Shown here piece by piece: positions 5,246 through 6,670 of a stretch of DNA of 6,670 bases; positions within the stretch are counted from its first letter, which is position 1; each line of letters begins with the position of its first letter. The translations under genes were made by a program, and so were the position numbers. The stretch is from assembly GCA_900768805.1 (NCBI GenBank), contig CAAGEF010000102.1, positions 1 to 6,670 of the forward strand, given 5' to 3'. Source of the stretch: Clostridia bacterium (GTDB lineage Bacteria > Bacillota > Clostridia > TANB77 > CAG-508). The notes under the pieces are model-generated. The model did no database searches, was not told the DNA's origin, and saw nothing but the letters and a program-made list of their open reading frames with translations.

Positions 5246-5277
5246 AAGAGGATGCATAATTTTTTACGCATCCTTTT
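5246..5277 (+). terminator. hairpin between mraZ and rsmH (weak terminator or attenuator)
   Basis: Positions 5246-5255 pair with 5268-5277 over 10 bp (one G-U) around a 12-nt loop; the core is AGGATGC with GCATCCT. The T-run after the core is only four bases and is itself paired, followed by AAGC, so termination should be partial at best. It ends 27 bp before the rsmH start and could lower rsmH expression relative to mraZ or stabilise a processed transcript end. Confidence 0.45.
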
Positions 5278-5304
5278 AAGCTTATTATAAATTAGGTGAT
5301 AAAA

Positions 5305-6243
5305 ATGAGTATAGAAAATTTTAATCATAAATCTGTTTTATTAGAAGAATGTATAAAAGGATTAAATATAAAACCAGATGGAATCTATGTTGATGGTACT
5401 TTAGGCGGTGCTGGACATAGCTTAGAAATTGCTAAAAAACTTTCTAGTAAAGGGATATTAATTGGTATAGATAGAGATGAAGAGGCTTTGGAAGTTGCAA
5501 AGCATAGATTAAAAGAATATAATAATGTAAAATTTGTTCATGGAAATCATGATGATATTAAAAGTATCATAGAGGATTTAGGAATTGAAAAAGTTGATGG
5601 AATATTACTTGATTTAGGAGTATCTTCGTATCAATTAGATGAAAGAAATCGTGGATTTAGTTATTTAGGAGAAGCTATTCTTGATATGAGAATGGATAGA
5701 ACTCAAGAATTAGATGCTAAATATGTAGTAAATAACTATTCTGAACAAGACCTCTCAAATATATTTTTTGAGTATGGAGAGGAGAAGTTTTCAAGAAAAA
5801 TTGCTAAAAACATTGTAGAATACAGAAAAAATAAAATAATAGAAACTACGAATGAATTAGTTGATATAATAGATAAATCAATACCAGCTGCTTGTAAAAA
5901 TAATGGTCATCCAGCCAAAAGAGTATTTCAAGCTATTAGAATAGAGGTTAATAATGAAATAAAACCGTTATTTAATACTGCTAGAGAATCTATAAAGTTA
6001 TTAAATAACGGTGGAAGGTTATGTATAATTACATTTCATTCATTAGAAGATAGGGCTGTAAAAAATGCTTATATAGAAGCTGCTGGAAGATGTATTTGCC
6101 CACCAGGACTCCCTTATTGTGTGTGTGGTTCTGCTTCAGAAGGAAGAATAATTACTAAAAAACCAATTTTACCAACTTTAGAAGAGCAAAATGTTAATAG
6201 TAGAAGTAAAAGTGCTAAGTTAAGAATTTTTGAAAAAAATTAA
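5305..6243 (+). CDS. rsmH: 16S rRNA (cytosine(1402)-N(4))-methyltransferase RsmH
   Basis: RsmH (MraW) transfers a methyl group from S-adenosylmethionine to N4 of C1402 of 16S rRNA in the ribosomal decoding centre. Family motifs, in order: NHKSVLLEE (7-15), the S-adenosylmethionine loop VDGTLGGAGHS (29-39), GIDRDEE (54-60), DGILLDLGVSSYQLD (98-112), GFSY...LDMRMD (117-131), GHPAKRVFQAIRIEVNNE (201-218) and ITFHSLEDR (242-250), ending SAKLRIFEK. The 312 residues match the usual 310 or so. A GTG at 5296 is in frame, but it lies inside the ribosome binding site AGGTGAT (5294-5300); the ATG at 5305 has proper spacing and is preferred. Four cysteines, C263, C265, C272 and C274, form a CxC-x6-CxC pattern seen in other clostridial members, possibly structural or metal-binding. 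It is second in the dcw operon, 28 bp before the ftsL-like gene. Confidence 0.95.
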   Translation: MSIENFNHKSVLLEECIKGLNIKPDGIYVDGTLGGAGHSLEIAKKLSSKGILIGIDRDEEALEVAKHRLKEYNNVKFVHGNHDDIKSIIEDLGIEKVDGILLDLGVSSYQLDERNRGFSYLGEAILDMRMDRTQELDAKYVVNNYSEQDLSNIFFEYGEEKFSRKIAKNIVEYRKNKIIETTNELVDIIDKSIPAACKNNGHPAKRVFQAIRIEVNNEIKPLFNTARESIKLLNNGGRLCIITFHSLEDRAVKNAYIEAAGRCICPPGLPYCVCGSASEGRIITKKPILPTLEEQNVNSRSKSAKLRIFEKN

Positions 6244-6271
6244 TTTAAAATTTTAGAAAGGAGCAAATCTT

Positions 6272-6652
6272 ATGTCTGATAATATAGATAGTAAATTAAA
6301 TAATAGTGATTCGAATCAAAATGCTCCTAAAAGAAAAAATAAAACAAAGAAAAAAAGTATAGATAATTTACCATTTTTGGATAAAATTCAAATAATAATT
6401 GCTTTTTCGATAATTTTTATTTGTTTATTTCTTATTATGTATAGGAATTCAAAAATAAAGGAAGCTTTTTCTGAAATAAATAGCATAAAAAGTGAGATAA
6501 GTAAAGTTGAAAAGGAAAATACTCAATTAGAAGTTAATATTCAAAGTTCTTTAAATGCAAGTAATGTAGAACAATTGGCAAAAGAATTATTAGGAATGCA
6601 AAAACTAACTAATTCTCAAACAATATACATTAGTCTGCCTAAAAAAGATTAA
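6272..6652 (+). CDS. ftsL: FtsL-like cell division protein, 3' end probably truncated
   Basis: A small bitopic protein: basic, Asn- and Lys-rich cytoplasmic N-terminus (1-38), one transmembrane helix (about 40-57), a coiled-coil segment (61-92), then NVEQLAKELLGMQKL (98-112), typical of the FtsL/DivIC region that follows the coiled coil. FtsL joins FtsB/DivIC and DivIB in the divisome and helps activate septal wall synthesis. Sequence alone separates FtsL from DivIC poorly; the position directly after rsmH decides for FtsL. AGAAAGGAG (6255-6263) is 8 nt before the ATG. The stop is suspect: TAA at 6650-6652 takes its last A from the first base of an Illumina adapter. The real gene ends at or beyond 6651, and with TA as the first two bases the next codon may be Tyr (TAT or TAC), giving KKDY. 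The coding region should be treated as open at its 3' end. Confidence 0.85.
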   Translation: MSDNIDSKLNNSDSNQNAPKRKNKTKKKSIDNLPFLDKIQIIIAFSIIFICLFLIMYRNSKIKEAFSEINSIKSEISKVEKENTQLEVNIQSSLNASNVEQLAKELLGMQKLTNSQTIYISLPKKD

Positions 6653-6670
6653 GATCGGAAGAGCACACGT
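6652..6670 (+). other. Illumina TruSeq adapter remnant (sequencing artefact)
   Basis: The last 19 bases, AGATCGGAAGAGCACACGT, equal the start of the Illumina TruSeq read 1 adapter. An exact 19-base match at the very end of a contig, G+C-rich against its surroundings, is not genomic. The first A corresponds to the A-tail added before adapter ligation, so organism sequence ends at 6651. Confidence 0.97.

Noticed and set aside
5296..5304. GTG at 5296 as the rsmH start
   Set aside because: This GTG is part of the AGGTGAT ribosome binding site of the ATG at 5305 and has no binding site of its own.

Overview
The window reads as a very A+T-rich (about three-quarters A+T by eye) low-GC Gram-positive genome, most likely a clostridial Firmicute. 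The evidence is a Spo0H-type sigma factor, a DUF1836 protein, strong AGGAGG-type ribosome binding sites, near-consensus SigA promoters, intrinsic terminators ending in T-runs, and the mraZ-rsmH-ftsL start of a division and cell wall (dcw) cluster. The last 19 bases match the Illumina TruSeq adapter, so this is the untrimmed end of a short-read, possibly metagenomic, contig.

Layout. Positions 1-150 hold the possible tail of an unidentified gene and a perfect 21-bp terminator hairpin. Its right arm contains the -35 box (TTGACA) of a consensus promoter for sigH (198-836). sigH converges on a DUF1836 gene (854-1402, minus strand), and the two share one hairpin that overlaps both coding ends. The DUF1836 gene diverges from an acyl-CoA synthetase-like gene (1547-3268) through two back-to-back SigA-type promoters whose -35 boxes lie 7 bp apart. 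The synthetase gene converges on a two-gene minus-strand unit: a six-helix membrane protein (3871-4503) followed by a membrane-anchored thioredoxin-fold protein that has lost its CxxC motif (3315-3848).

From about 4565 rightward the dcw cluster begins: an A-tract upstream element, a promoter, three GTG repeats with a 10-bp period that look like the MraZ operator, then mraZ (TTG start). A 198-bp spacer of short direct repeats and a hairpin follows, then rsmH and an ftsL-like gene. The apparent ftsL stop codon borrows its last base from the adapter, so that gene is probably truncated rather than complete.

How the genes work together. MraZ likely represses its own operon, RsmH modifies 16S rRNA, and FtsL belongs to the divisome, so the right-hand third is a conserved growth and division operon. 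SigH would direct early sporulation or stationary-phase transcription. The DUF1836 protein has a MerR-like sequence pattern and may regulate itself and the divergent acyl-activating enzyme. The membrane/thioredoxin-fold pair has no assignable function and is the least understood part. I see no CRISPR array, insertion sequence, tRNA or rRNA.
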